Assembly (NCBI RefSeq): GCF_004349085.1
Contig: NZ_SMFM01000003.1
Coordinates: 124,001-188,000 of the forward strand
Direction of reading: 5' to 3'
Origin: Flavobacterium caseinilyticum
Lineage (GTDB): Bacteria > Bacteroidota > Bacteroidia > Flavobacteriales > Flavobacteriaceae
DNA: 64,000 nucleotides
Below, in pieces: positions 1 through 6,976 of the stretch. The position numbers and the translations under genes are program-made. Within the stretch, counting starts at the first letter, position 1, and every line of letters begins with the position of its first letter. The notes under the pieces are model-generated. The model saw nothing but the letters and a program-made list of their open reading frames with translations, was not told the origin of the DNA and made no database searches.

Positions 1-732
1 AAAAGCTACAGTGGAAATATTTCTGTTGTTTTTAGCCTTTAGAATACTTTCCAAACCATAATTTAAGCTACTGAAAAATGAGATTTTTTTAGTTATTTTG
101 GTTTGATACATCATTCCAAAATTGAAGTTTACTCCAGATAAGTCAACTGTATTTAATTCTCGAGTTCCTACCGGAACGTCTGTAATAAACTCAAGATTAT
201 TGGTTTCTATTTTTCCAAAATTATAATTTACATCAGCGCCGACACTGAAATTTGGAGCAATTTTAACCCCTACTCCTAAAAAAGCTTTATTTAATCCGCC
301 AGTTCCGTTAAAACGTCTGCTATTTTCTGAGGGATTCGCTGCAAGAGTTTCAATTTTATAACCAACGGATGAATACGGAACCAATCCAAAACCAACACCA
401 AATTTCCCCATAGGCAAGCCTACTGCCAAATAATCTAGGGTGGTTCTATGCGTATTTACCGATTCGCCATCCGCTTTCAACTTTGTAGTTGCCAACGAAC
501 CTCCTAAAGTAAAGGTCGTTAATTTTAGACTGGCGTAACTTGCGGGATTTTGCAAATTGATATGAATACTATCTTGTTCAATAGCTATTCCTGCCATCGA
601 TCGATTTTCAAGCGTTCCTTTGAAACGAATGTCACCAATTCCGTAAAAAGAATAAGGAGAAGCCGTTCCTTCCTGAGCAAAAGACACTAATGATAAAAGC
701 AAACAAGCGCTTACTATAATTTTTTTAATCAT
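1..732 (-). CDS. outer-membrane beta-barrel protein, 3' part cut by window edge
   Basis: This frame is open from an ATG at 730-732 to the window edge, giving 244 codons of a longer protein. It begins with a signal peptide (short basic start, hydrophobic run, cleavage likely after SFAQ), followed by SPYSFYGIGD and an NPASYASL segment. After that come alternating amphipathic strands rich in Gly, Asn and aromatic residues, such as MGKFGVGFGL and NFSVGADVNYNFG. This resembles the FadL/OmpP1-like or PorV-like barrel proteins of Bacteroidota. The start overlaps the end of coaX by 8 bp, so the two are probably co-transcribed and translationally coupled. Substrate and exact family are unknown, and the C-terminus lies outside the window. 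Confidence 0.75.
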   Translation of the reverse strand, partial: MIKKIIVSACLLLSLVSFAQEGTASPYSFYGIGDIRFKGTLENRSMAGIAIEQDSIHINLQNPASYASLKLTTFTLGGSLATTKLKADGESVNTHRTTLDYLAVGLPMGKFGVGFGLVPYSSVGYKIETLAANPSENSRRFNGTGGLNKAFLGVGVKIAPNFSVGADVNYNFGKIETNNLEFITDVPVGTRELNTVDLSGVNFNFGMMYQTKITKKISFFSSLNYGLESILKAKNNRNISTVAF

Positions 733-1459
733 TTTTGATTTTATATTGAAATGTTTGATTCAAACTTTCCAGCAGAAAATTTGAATTGGCAAATATGGTA
801 TTTTTTAATCGTTTAGCCAAAAAATCTGTATCACCGCCCGTTAAAATTATTATAAAATTTGAATACCGTGCTTTATATTCATTAATAAAACCGTCAATCT
901 CATAAACGAAACCATTTACTACGCCAGAATGAATCGACTGAGTCGTGGAAGTTCCGATAAAATGGTCTGGACTTTCTAATGACAACAAAGGAAGTTTCGC
1001 CGTAAAATTATGCAGTGCTTGGTAGCGCAGTCGCAATCCTGGAGCAATTGCTCCGCCTAAATAATTATTTTCCTCATCAATAAAATCATAGGTTACACAG
1101 GTTCCTGCATCAATAACCAATCTGTTCTGACTTGGAAACTGCAGCGTTGCCCCGGCAGCCAGAACCATTCGGTCAATCCCTAAAGTTTTAGGAGTTGCGT
1201 AACAATTATGAAATGGAAAAGAATCTTGATGAGACAGAAAATGCACATTCAAAACTTTATTATACTCTAAAAACGACCGTTTTTCGACATCACCAACAGA
1301 CGAAACAACCATATTTGTTATTTTTTCAAAATTTTTTAAAATATTTTGAATATTTTTTTGAAGTTCTATTTTCGAAAAAACAAAAATCTCAGAAAGGGTA
1401 GCACCCTCAAAAACAGCTGCTTTAATTCTGGTATTTCCAACATCGATAACTAAAATCAT
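725..1459 (-). CDS. coaX: type III pantothenate kinase
   Basis: Catalyses ATP-dependent phosphorylation of pantothenate, the first step of coenzyme A synthesis, in the cytoplasm. The 244-residue length is usual for CoaX. The ASKHA-fold signatures are visible: the N-terminal phosphate loop VIDVGNTRIKAA, the TLGIDR motif near residue 95, the DAGTCVTYD motif near residue 117 with the catalytic Asp, and GGAIAPGLRLR. A TGGD motif occurs near the C-terminus. Type III enzymes lack CoA feedback inhibition and require a monovalent cation, which is family knowledge. The outer-membrane protein gene downstream overlaps its stop codon. Confidence 0.95.
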   Translation of the reverse strand: MILVIDVGNTRIKAAVFEGATLSEIFVFSKIELQKNIQNILKNFEKITNMVVSSVGDVEKRSFLEYNKVLNVHFLSHQDSFPFHNCYATPKTLGIDRMVLAAGATLQFPSQNRLVIDAGTCVTYDFIDEENNYLGGAIAPGLRLRYQALHNFTAKLPLLSLESPDHFIGTSTTQSIHSGVVNGFVYEIDGFINEYKARYSNFIIILTGGDTDFLAKRLKNTIFANSNFLLESLNQTFQYKIKND

Positions 1460-1510
1460 AATTTGGTTTTTGATGTTGCGAAGGTACGAATTGATTTTTT
1501 TTAAAAAATG

Positions 1511-1542
1511 TTTTGGATAAACTAAAAATCATTCTATATTTG
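1511..1542 (+). promoter_or_regulatory. Bacteroidota promoter of tRNA-Phe
   Basis: TTTTGG at 1511-1516 is followed after 18 bp by TATATTTG at 1535-1542, matching the Bacteroidota -33 (TTTG) and -7 (TAnnTTTG) boxes. Transcription would start near 1548, about 10 nt before the mature tRNA. Confidence 0.8.
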
Positions 1543-1557
1543 CACCCGCAACAGCGA

Positions 1558-1630
1558 GGTACCTTAGCTCAGATGGTAGAGCAATGGACTGAAAATCCAT
1601 GTGTCCCTGGTTCGATCCCTGGAGGTACCA
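1558..1630 (+). tRNA. tRNA-Phe (anticodon GAA)
   Basis: A 73-nt cloverleaf with acceptor stem GGTACCT paired to AGGTACC. The anticodon stem ATGGA/TCCAT encloses the loop CTGAAAA with GAA at 1591-1593. The T arm is CCTGG-TTCGATC-CCTGG and the discriminator base is A. The 3' CCA is not encoded. A terminator follows immediately. Confidence 0.97.
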
Positions 1631-1632
1631 CA

Positions 1633-1664
1633 AAACCCGAATAGAAATATTCGGGTTTTTTGTT
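1633..1664 (+). terminator. terminator of tRNA-Phe
   Basis: Inverted repeat AAACCCGAAT (1633-1642) / ATTCGGGTTT (1649-1658) runs into a T-rich tract. A mutated copy of this hairpin and its flanks lies at 2589-2625. Confidence 0.85.
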
Positions 1665-2226
1665 TTTAATTGCTTCTTGACAGCATGTTTTAAGAATGAG
1701 TTCCTATTGAAAACCAAATTGCACATAATTCAATACTTACAGCTTCAATGTAGAAATTATAAAAAAACCGAATCCTTATTTAACGGTTAATTTATTAAAT
1801 AATTTAAAGCTGAAATAAAAACGCTGGGACGAGGAAAATTACCTCTCTAAAAATGAGGATAAAAAAATCAACGGCTGGCCAAATAATGGGTACGTTATTA
1901 TTTTTCTAAATTATCTTACATAATTATTTGTAGATCATGGTTGACTTACAACAGTTGTCTTTCAACTTAAATAATTCTACTATATAAATCCGTCTTTCTA
2001 CTGTTCTTCAATTGACATGCCCTACATCCAAATCGTCAGCTAACTGATCGTGTGCAACTCCTTTTAATATTTTTATTACGAATAATTAGAAAAACACTAA
2101 GCTTCATTTGAACCAAAATAACACTTTGCTGTTTTCTAAAATAAACATCTACAATGAGGGAAACCGTAACATAAAGTAAATTTCTTGTGCTACTATTGCT
2201 GAACACTTAATTTTAATAAATTAAAA
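1665..2226. other. gene-poor stretch beside tRNA-Phe
   Basis: I see no convincing gene here. Frames are short and broken by stops. One open stretch near 1820-1923 reads KRWDEENYLSKNEDKK before stopping, but it lacks a start codon and I do not recognise it; it may be the remains of a gene. Composition is AT-rich like the rest of the window. Confidence 0.4.
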
Positions 2227-2526
2227 ATGAAGGCAAAAGAAATTGAAGGTAAAAATGGTGGTGCGTTTAAAAAATATTCGGATTCTGAAAGAAATGCAAT
2301 TGACTTTAAATATGTAAATATTGGCGAAGTGAACGGTGCTTCAACAGAAGCAAGCGGATCTGCTAAAATTAGATATAAAAAAAGGAGAAAAAACAAATCT
2401 AGAAAATTTAAAGAATACTTTAATATTCATGAAAAAGTTGGCCAAATATTTATTGCAATTCTTATCATTTCATTTTTATATACATTGGGATATTTTCTTA
2501 ACGATTGGAACACCAACAGTTTGTAA
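2227..2526 (+). CDS. small hypothetical protein with one C-terminal membrane helix
   Basis: Encodes 99 residues. The first 70 are strongly charged and low in hydrophobics, with a very basic run around residues 50-62 (KKRRKNKSRK). A single predicted membrane helix follows near residues 74-90 (IFIAILIISFLYTLGYF), with only a few residues after it, so it could be tail-anchored. The start is preceded by an A-rich leader typical of this genome. The gene stands alone between two repeat copies next to tRNA-Phe. I do not recognise a family. A second frame is also open across much of this region, which lowers confidence that it is a real gene. Confidence 0.4.
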   Translation: MKAKEIEGKNGGAFKKYSDSERNAIDFKYVNIGEVNGASTEASGSAKIRYKKRRKNKSRKFKEYFNIHEKVGQIFIAILIISFLYTLGYFLNDWNTNSL

Positions 2527-2588
2527 TCCTTCGGTTTATAATCTTATTAGATATAAACACACCTACTTTCCAGTTTCCTTAACTAATG

Positions 2589-2625
2589 CAAAAACCGAGT
2601 AGAAATATTCAGGTTTTTCGTTTTT
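2589..2625 (+). repeat. degenerate second copy of the tRNA-Phe terminator
   Basis: By hand alignment these 37 bases match 1631-1667 at 33 positions, including the shared core TAGAAATATTC. The differences mostly disrupt the hairpin stem, so this copy looks decayed. The two copies lie in direct orientation about 960 bp apart and bracket the small gene at 2227. This could be the trace of an old insertion beside the tRNA. Confidence 0.55.
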
Positions 2626-2950
2626 TTTGCCTTTTTTGTAAAACACACTCCATCATCGCGGACCAAACCACATCGGAAGGGCATTTTTTATTCAAACAAG
2701 CACTTAAATTCCACAAAATCTTACTATTGGTAAAACACGGTTAGCGGGTAAATACATATTTGGAAAAATCAATTCAAAAACCAAATTTGGATTGTGAATA
2801 TAAAACTATTTCCCATAAAAATCCATCCTTTACCAAAAACGCACCAAAAAATCAACATAAATAAAGGGTTCGTATTTTTTTTGCTTTTTTTTTGCGAAAT
2901 TCAAATTACAATAATTGCTAATTTACTATATTTATGCAAAATTTATATAT
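2626..2950. other. intergenic stretch without recognisable gene
   Basis: I see no supported coding frame here. The last part, near 2920-2945, is AT-rich and contains TATTTATG-like sequence that could serve as the -7 region for the gene starting at 2951. Confidence 0.35.
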
Positions 2951-3370
2951 ATGGAGATTTTAACCTGCCCGAAATGCCAAAGTAATCACATCATTAAAAG
3001 CGGCATAATCAACAGTAAACAAAGGTACTTATGCAAAAAATGCAATTATTTTTTTACTGTCAGTAAAATAGGGAAAAAGATAGATGATTATTATGTTACC
3101 AAAGCACTGCAACTCTACCTTGAAGGCTTGAGCTTCCGTGAAATAGAAAGGATAATCGGGGTTTCCCATGTCACGGTAAGCAATTGGGTAAAGAGCTATA
3201 ATATAAAAAAACCATCTCACGTCAATTATCATCCTACATATAAGATATTTAACCATTTAGAACTGGTGGAATATTTAAAAAACAAACAATTACTTTCCGG
3301 TGCCGGTATGATTATAACCGAACTCGGCGATAAGTTTATGCTGATAAAATGGGAACGATTCAAAGATTAA
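2951..3370 (+). CDS. IS1 InsA-like zinc-finger/HTH protein without a catalytic domain
   Basis: Encodes 139 residues from the ATG at 2951; a longer frame starts at 2915, but its extra residues look non-coding and sit over likely promoter sequence. The N-terminus has a zinc-ribbon CPKCQS...CKKC (four Cys), as in the InsA-type end of IS1/IS1595 transposases. It is followed by a helix-turn-helix (LSFREIERIIGVSHVTVSNWVKSY is the region, about residues 58-80). No DDE catalytic domain follows. The protein instead ends in a compact, conserved-looking tail (ELGDKFMLIKWERF). No terminal inverted repeats or second transposase frame are visible, so this reads as a domesticated DNA-binding protein. It lies 100 bp upstream of the porin-symporter genes and could regulate them; that is inference. 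Confidence 0.7.
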   Translation: MEILTCPKCQSNHIIKSGIINSKQRYLCKKCNYFFTVSKIGKKIDDYYVTKALQLYLEGLSFREIERIIGVSHVTVSNWVKSYNIKKPSHVNYHPTYKIFNHLELVEYLKNKQLLSGAGMIITELGDKFMLIKWERFKD

Positions 3371-3471
3371 CTATACCATTTTACACATAAATATATCAAA
3401 ATTTTTTATCAGAATAAAATAATTGAATTTGGCACTTTATTAACCAACCATTTAGTAACCAAATTTTATTT

Positions 3472-4851
3472 ATGAAAAAAATATTTTTTATGGTGGCAGT
3501 ACTCTTACTGTCACTCAAAGGATTTTCACAAGGCTCCACCGATTACGGCTCCGGACTAAAATTCAACTTAAACGATGACGGGTCTAAATTCATGCGAGTG
3601 ATTGCGTGGAACCAAATCTGGTTTCGTTCTGCAGAAATGAATCCTGGAACAATGATTGGAGGAGAACCAACATCAACTGCAACCGACATTGGTAATCGAC
3701 GTTTGCGTTTTCTCGCTTATGCTCAAGTATCCAAAAGATACATGATCTTAACCCATTTTGGAATCAACAACCAAACTTTTATTAACGGTGGCGCAGCAGG
3801 AACCTCAGGTACTGGTGGCTACGGTGCCGGAAAAAAACCTGGTTTATTCTTTCATGACGCATGGAATGAATATGCAGTTGTATTGCCAGAAAAAGACAAA
3901 AAATTCAGTTTCACCCTCGGTGCTGGATTGCATTACTACATGGGATTATCTAGACTAACGATGGCTTCAACGCTAAACTTCTTAACCATAGATGCACCAA
4001 TTTTTAACTGGCCACTAATTGAAAACTCTGATCAGTTTGCCAGACAAGTGGGTTTATTTGCTAAAGGGAAATATGGCAAACTAGAATACCGCTTGAGTTA
4101 CAACAAACCTTATGCTACCAACTTAACACCTACAAACACCACGAATGCATCGAATGCCGTAGCTGTAGATAACAGTGGTGTGACAAAATGGTCTAAGGCT
4201 GGTTATTTAGAATACCAGTTTTTAGATCAAGAAGCCAATGTATTACCTTTTAAAGTAGGTAGTTATTTAGGAACTAAAAAAGTATTCAACATTGGTGCTG
4301 GTTTTTACACTGCGCCTGATGCCACAAAAACTTCTGTAAACAACACTATCAACAAACATGACATCAAACTTTTCTCTACCGATGTTTTTCTGGATATGCC
4401 TATTGGAAAAAAAGAAAACAAAATGGCCGTTACAGGTTACAGTGTCCTATATGATTATGATTTTGGTCCTAATTATTTGCGTAATGTTGGAATTATGAAT
4501 ATTGGCTCAATAGATCCAAATTTCACTGGTAGTAGAGCTATAGCGGGAGCTGGAAATGCACAGCCAACGATTGGCTCTGGAACTATATGGTATACGCAAG
4601 CGGGTATTTTATTGCCTAATCAAGAGGTAAAACCTAAAGTTAGAATCCAGCCCTTTGGTGCTGTTACTTACAAAAACTTTGATGCTTTAACACAGTCAAG
4701 TACACAGTTTGATGTGGGATCAAACTTTTTTATTGACGGACACCATGCTAAAATTACGGCACAATATTCAACCAGACCCGTATACACCTCTCTAACAAAC
4801 CGCTCCGGATCATTAGGAGACTTCGTAGTACAACTTCAAATTTATCTATAA
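3472..4851 (+). CDS. outer-membrane porin
   Basis: Encodes 459 residues with a signal peptide (cleavage near GFSQ-GS) and a sequence dominated by short amphipathic strands ending in aromatic residues, finishing with VVQLQIYL, a typical C-terminal strand. It resembles the porins of Bacteroidota related to the phosphate-selective OprO/OprP superfamily (segments such as RRLRFLAYAQVSKRYMILTH and KYGKLEYRLSYNK). It lies 22 bp upstream of an MHS-type symporter, and the wider cluster ends in two short-chain acyl-CoA synthetases. The porin therefore probably passes small carboxylates across the outer membrane; the substrate is inferred from neighbours only. It has no TonB box or plug domain. Confidence 0.8.
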   Translation: MKKIFFMVAVLLLSLKGFSQGSTDYGSGLKFNLNDDGSKFMRVIAWNQIWFRSAEMNPGTMIGGEPTSTATDIGNRRLRFLAYAQVSKRYMILTHFGINNQTFINGGAAGTSGTGGYGAGKKPGLFFHDAWNEYAVVLPEKDKKFSFTLGAGLHYYMGLSRLTMASTLNFLTIDAPIFNWPLIENSDQFARQVGLFAKGKYGKLEYRLSYNKPYATNLTPTNTTNASNAVAVDNSGVTKWSKAGYLEYQFLDQEANVLPFKVGSYLGTKKVFNIGAGFYTAPDATKTSVNNTINKHDIKLFSTDVFLDMPIGKKENKMAVTGYSVLYDYDFGPNYLRNVGIMNIGSIDPNFTGSRAIAGAGNAQPTIGSGTIWYTQAGILLPNQEVKPKVRIQPFGAVTYKNFDALTQSSTQFDVGSNFFIDGHHAKITAQYSTRPVYTSLTNRSGSLGDFVVQLQIYL

Positions 4852-4873
4852 TCAATTTTAAAAATAACAATAC

Positions 4874-6409
4874 ATGAAAGAAAAATCAACAAAAGGAATT
4901 TGGAAAGTTATTTCCGCATCCTCAATGGGTACCATGATCGAATGGTATGACTTTTACATCTTTGGAAGTTTAGCAGTTGTAATTTCAACTAAATTTTTCC
5001 CTTCGGATAATCCAACAGCTGCTTTCCTGTCAACTTTGGCAACATTTGCAGCAGGGTTTGTAGTTAGACCATTTGGAGCCCTTTTCTTTGGAAGATTAGG
5101 AGATTTAATTGGGCGGAAATACACCTTCATGGTTACTTTACTTTTAATGGGTGGTGCTACATTCTTGATAGGTTGTATACCGAGTTATGAAACCATTGGA
5201 TTTATGGCTCCTTTATTAGTATTAATTCTTCGTTTATTACAAGGTCTTGCACTAGGTGGTGAATATGGTGGGGCGGCGACTTACGTGGCCGAACATGCGC
5301 CAGTAGGACAAAGAGGATATTGGACTTCTTGGATTCAGACTACCGCAACAGTTGGTTTGTTCATCTCTTTGATGGTGATTTTAGCGACGAGAAATGTCCT
5401 TACACCAGAACAATTTGATGAATGGGGATGGAGAGTTCCGTTTTGGTTATCTATAGTTATGGTTGGAGTTTCGTATTTGATTCGAAAAAACATGGATGAA
5501 TCACCTGTTTTCGCCAAAGCGAAAAGCGAAGGAAAAACAAGTACAAATCCTTTGAAAGAAAGTTTTGGAAATCGGTACAATATGAAATTTGTATTATTGG
5601 CTTTATTTGGAGCTACAATGGGACAAGGTGTTGTTTGGTATACGGGTCAGTTTTATGCAATGAATTTCATGAAAACAGTAATGTCCATTGACTCCTCTCA
5701 AGTGGATACTTTATTAGGAGTTGCCTTAATTATTGGAACCCCATTTTTCGTGTTTTTTGGTTGGTTGAGTGATAAAGTAGGTAGAAAATACATTATGATG
5801 GGCGGAATGTTATTGGCTATCTTATTATACAGACCTATCTACAAACAAATGTACGAAACCACATCAGTAAAAAACAAAACTGAAATGGTGGAAAAAACAA
5901 CTATACTGGCTGAATTAAAGGAAACCAAAAAACAGACTATGGATTCAATCTACACTACCAGTAAAGAGTATGTGGATGGAACTACTTTTCAAGAAATAAA
6001 AACCGTACATTTAGAAAACGGTGTAGCAATCATGGTGGATGGTAAAGCGAAGGTTGACACTAAAACAACTGTAAAAATTAATTCTAGTGACAATTGGGCT
6101 TTAATATTTTTAGTATTCATACAAGTGATCTTCGTGACTATGGTTTACGGTCCTATTGCCGCATTCTTAGTTGAAATGTTCCCTGTAAAAATCAGGTACA
6201 CATCCATGTCATTGCCATACCACGTAGGGAATGGAATTTTTGGAGGATTACTTCCTGCTATTTCAACCTATTTTGTTACCAATGCGAAAGACCTAGGCCA
6301 TCCGGAATATTATCTTGAAGGACTTTGGTATCCAATTGTTATCGCTGCAGTCAGTTTTGTAGTTGGAATGGTTTACATTAAAAATAAAGATAAAAACGCT
6401 CACGAATAA
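4874..6409 (+). CDS. MFS transporter, metabolite:H+ symporter (MHS) family
   Basis: An inner-membrane proton symporter of the ProP/KgtP-like MHS family, 511 residues. MHS hallmarks are visible: an N-terminal GTMIEWYDFYIFGS helix, the loop 2-3 motif GRLGDLIGRKYTF, LQGLALGGEYGGAATYVAEHAP in helix 4-5, and a second GWLSDKVGRKYIM motif after helix 8. Between roughly residues 319 and 407 it carries a hydrophilic insert of about 90 residues (YKQMYETTSVKNK... DTKTTVKINSSD) between two membrane helices; most MHS proteins are about 430-450 residues and lack it. Neighbours suggest import of acetate, propionate or a related carboxylate. It is followed 10 bp later by a small membrane protein. Confidence 0.88.
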   Translation: MKEKSTKGIWKVISASSMGTMIEWYDFYIFGSLAVVISTKFFPSDNPTAAFLSTLATFAAGFVVRPFGALFFGRLGDLIGRKYTFMVTLLLMGGATFLIGCIPSYETIGFMAPLLVLILRLLQGLALGGEYGGAATYVAEHAPVGQRGYWTSWIQTTATVGLFISLMVILATRNVLTPEQFDEWGWRVPFWLSIVMVGVSYLIRKNMDESPVFAKAKSEGKTSTNPLKESFGNRYNMKFVLLALFGATMGQGVVWYTGQFYAMNFMKTVMSIDSSQVDTLLGVALIIGTPFFVFFGWLSDKVGRKYIMMGGMLLAILLYRPIYKQMYETTSVKNKTEMVEKTTILAELKETKKQTMDSIYTTSKEYVDGTTFQEIKTVHLENGVAIMVDGKAKVDTKTTVKINSSDNWALIFLVFIQVIFVTMVYGPIAAFLVEMFPVKIRYTSMSLPYHVGNGIFGGLLPAISTYFVTNAKDLGHPEYYLEGLWYPIVIAAVSFVVGMVYIKNKDKNAHE

Positions 6410-6419
6410 AAATACAGCT

Positions 6420-6647
6420 ATGAATCAATTAAAAAGAATATTAGGACTAGTTTGGATTGCATTAGCAGCTGCCGCAGCCTATTTTTGCATCTTCACTTTT
6501 GGATTACCAAAATTGATGTCCGGAAAACAAGAAGACTTAGTTTTCGGAATAATTATACTCTTTATACTAACCCCATTAATTGTTTTAGGATTGGGAACCT
6601 TTGGGTACTTCTCCTTAATGGGAGATTACGATGAAAAAGACAGTTAA
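6420..6647 (+). CDS. small membrane protein (DUF6814-like) downstream of symporter
   Basis: Encodes 75 residues with two membrane helices (about 8-27 and 42-66) and a short acidic tail (GDYDEKDS). The ATG at 6420 was chosen because it lies 10 bp after the symporter stop; the longer frame would overlap the symporter and begins with non-membrane sequence. Similar two-helix proteins commonly follow MFS transporters in Bacteroidota, and I believe the family is DUF6814, from memory. It may be an accessory or stabilising subunit. A strong terminator follows, ending this transcription unit. Confidence 0.75.
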   Translation: MNQLKRILGLVWIALAAAAAYFCIFTFGLPKLMSGKQEDLVFGIIILFILTPLIVLGLGTFGYFSLMGDYDEKDS

Positions 6648-6671
6648 CCGAACCATTACCAAAATAGACAG

Positions 6672-6708
6672 TCTCTGCATGTAATTGCAGAGATTGTTTA
6701 TTTTTTTT
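6672..6708 (+). terminator. terminator after porin-symporter unit
   Basis: TCTCTGCA (6672-6679) pairs with TGCAGAGA (6686-6693) around a 6-nt loop and is followed by a T-rich tract. Confidence 0.85.
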
Positions 6709-6781
6709 AAACATAAAGATTCAACAACAGAATCTTTAAAAAGCGAAAGCAATACCGCTGAAAAGCAAACTGCATCTTCTT

Positions 6782-6976
6782 ATGAAAAAGAGACATGAAC
6801 AAAAGTTGGTTATTCTTTCAATGCTAATGTTATTAGCTTTGAACGTGCCACTCTTGCTGTTATTTGACAGTTCGCAACCACTTTTTGGATTCCCAATCAT
6901 CTACATTTATATCTTCTCGGCTTGGCTGTTTTCAATCGCCATATCGTACCTAATCATAAAAAGATATTATGAATAG
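6782..6976 (+). CDS. small two-helix membrane protein coupled to sensor kinase
   Basis: Encodes 64 residues, with a basic start (MKKRHEQK) and two hydrophobic helices (about 9-28 and 36-57) joined by a short loop, ending in KRYYE. The last 8 bp overlap the start of the transporter-kinase fusion gene, so the two are translationally coupled. Small two-helix proteins encoded just before sodium:solute symporters (DUF3311, DUF4212 and similar) are a known arrangement. This one probably assembles with or helps fold the symporter domain of the kinase. The exact family is not established here. Confidence 0.75.
   Translation: MKKRHEQKLVILSMLMLLALNVPLLLLFDSSQPLFGFPIIYIYIFSAWLFSIAISYLIIKRYYE

Noticed and set aside
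1529..1790. Open frames of 63-65 codons across tRNA-Phe
   Set aside because: They run through the tRNA and its terminator, so they are not genes.
2336..2602. Alternative 88-codon frame overlapping the small gene at 2227
   Set aside because: It begins inside that gene and ends in the repeat; composition is less protein-like. Neither frame is proven.
2915..2950. Upstream start for the InsA-like protein
   Set aside because: The 12 extra residues precede the conserved MEILTCPKC start and lie over the likely promoter.
3472..4851. Calling the porin a phosphate channel
   Set aside because: It resembles OprO/OprP only in general barrel style; the neighbours concern carboxylates.
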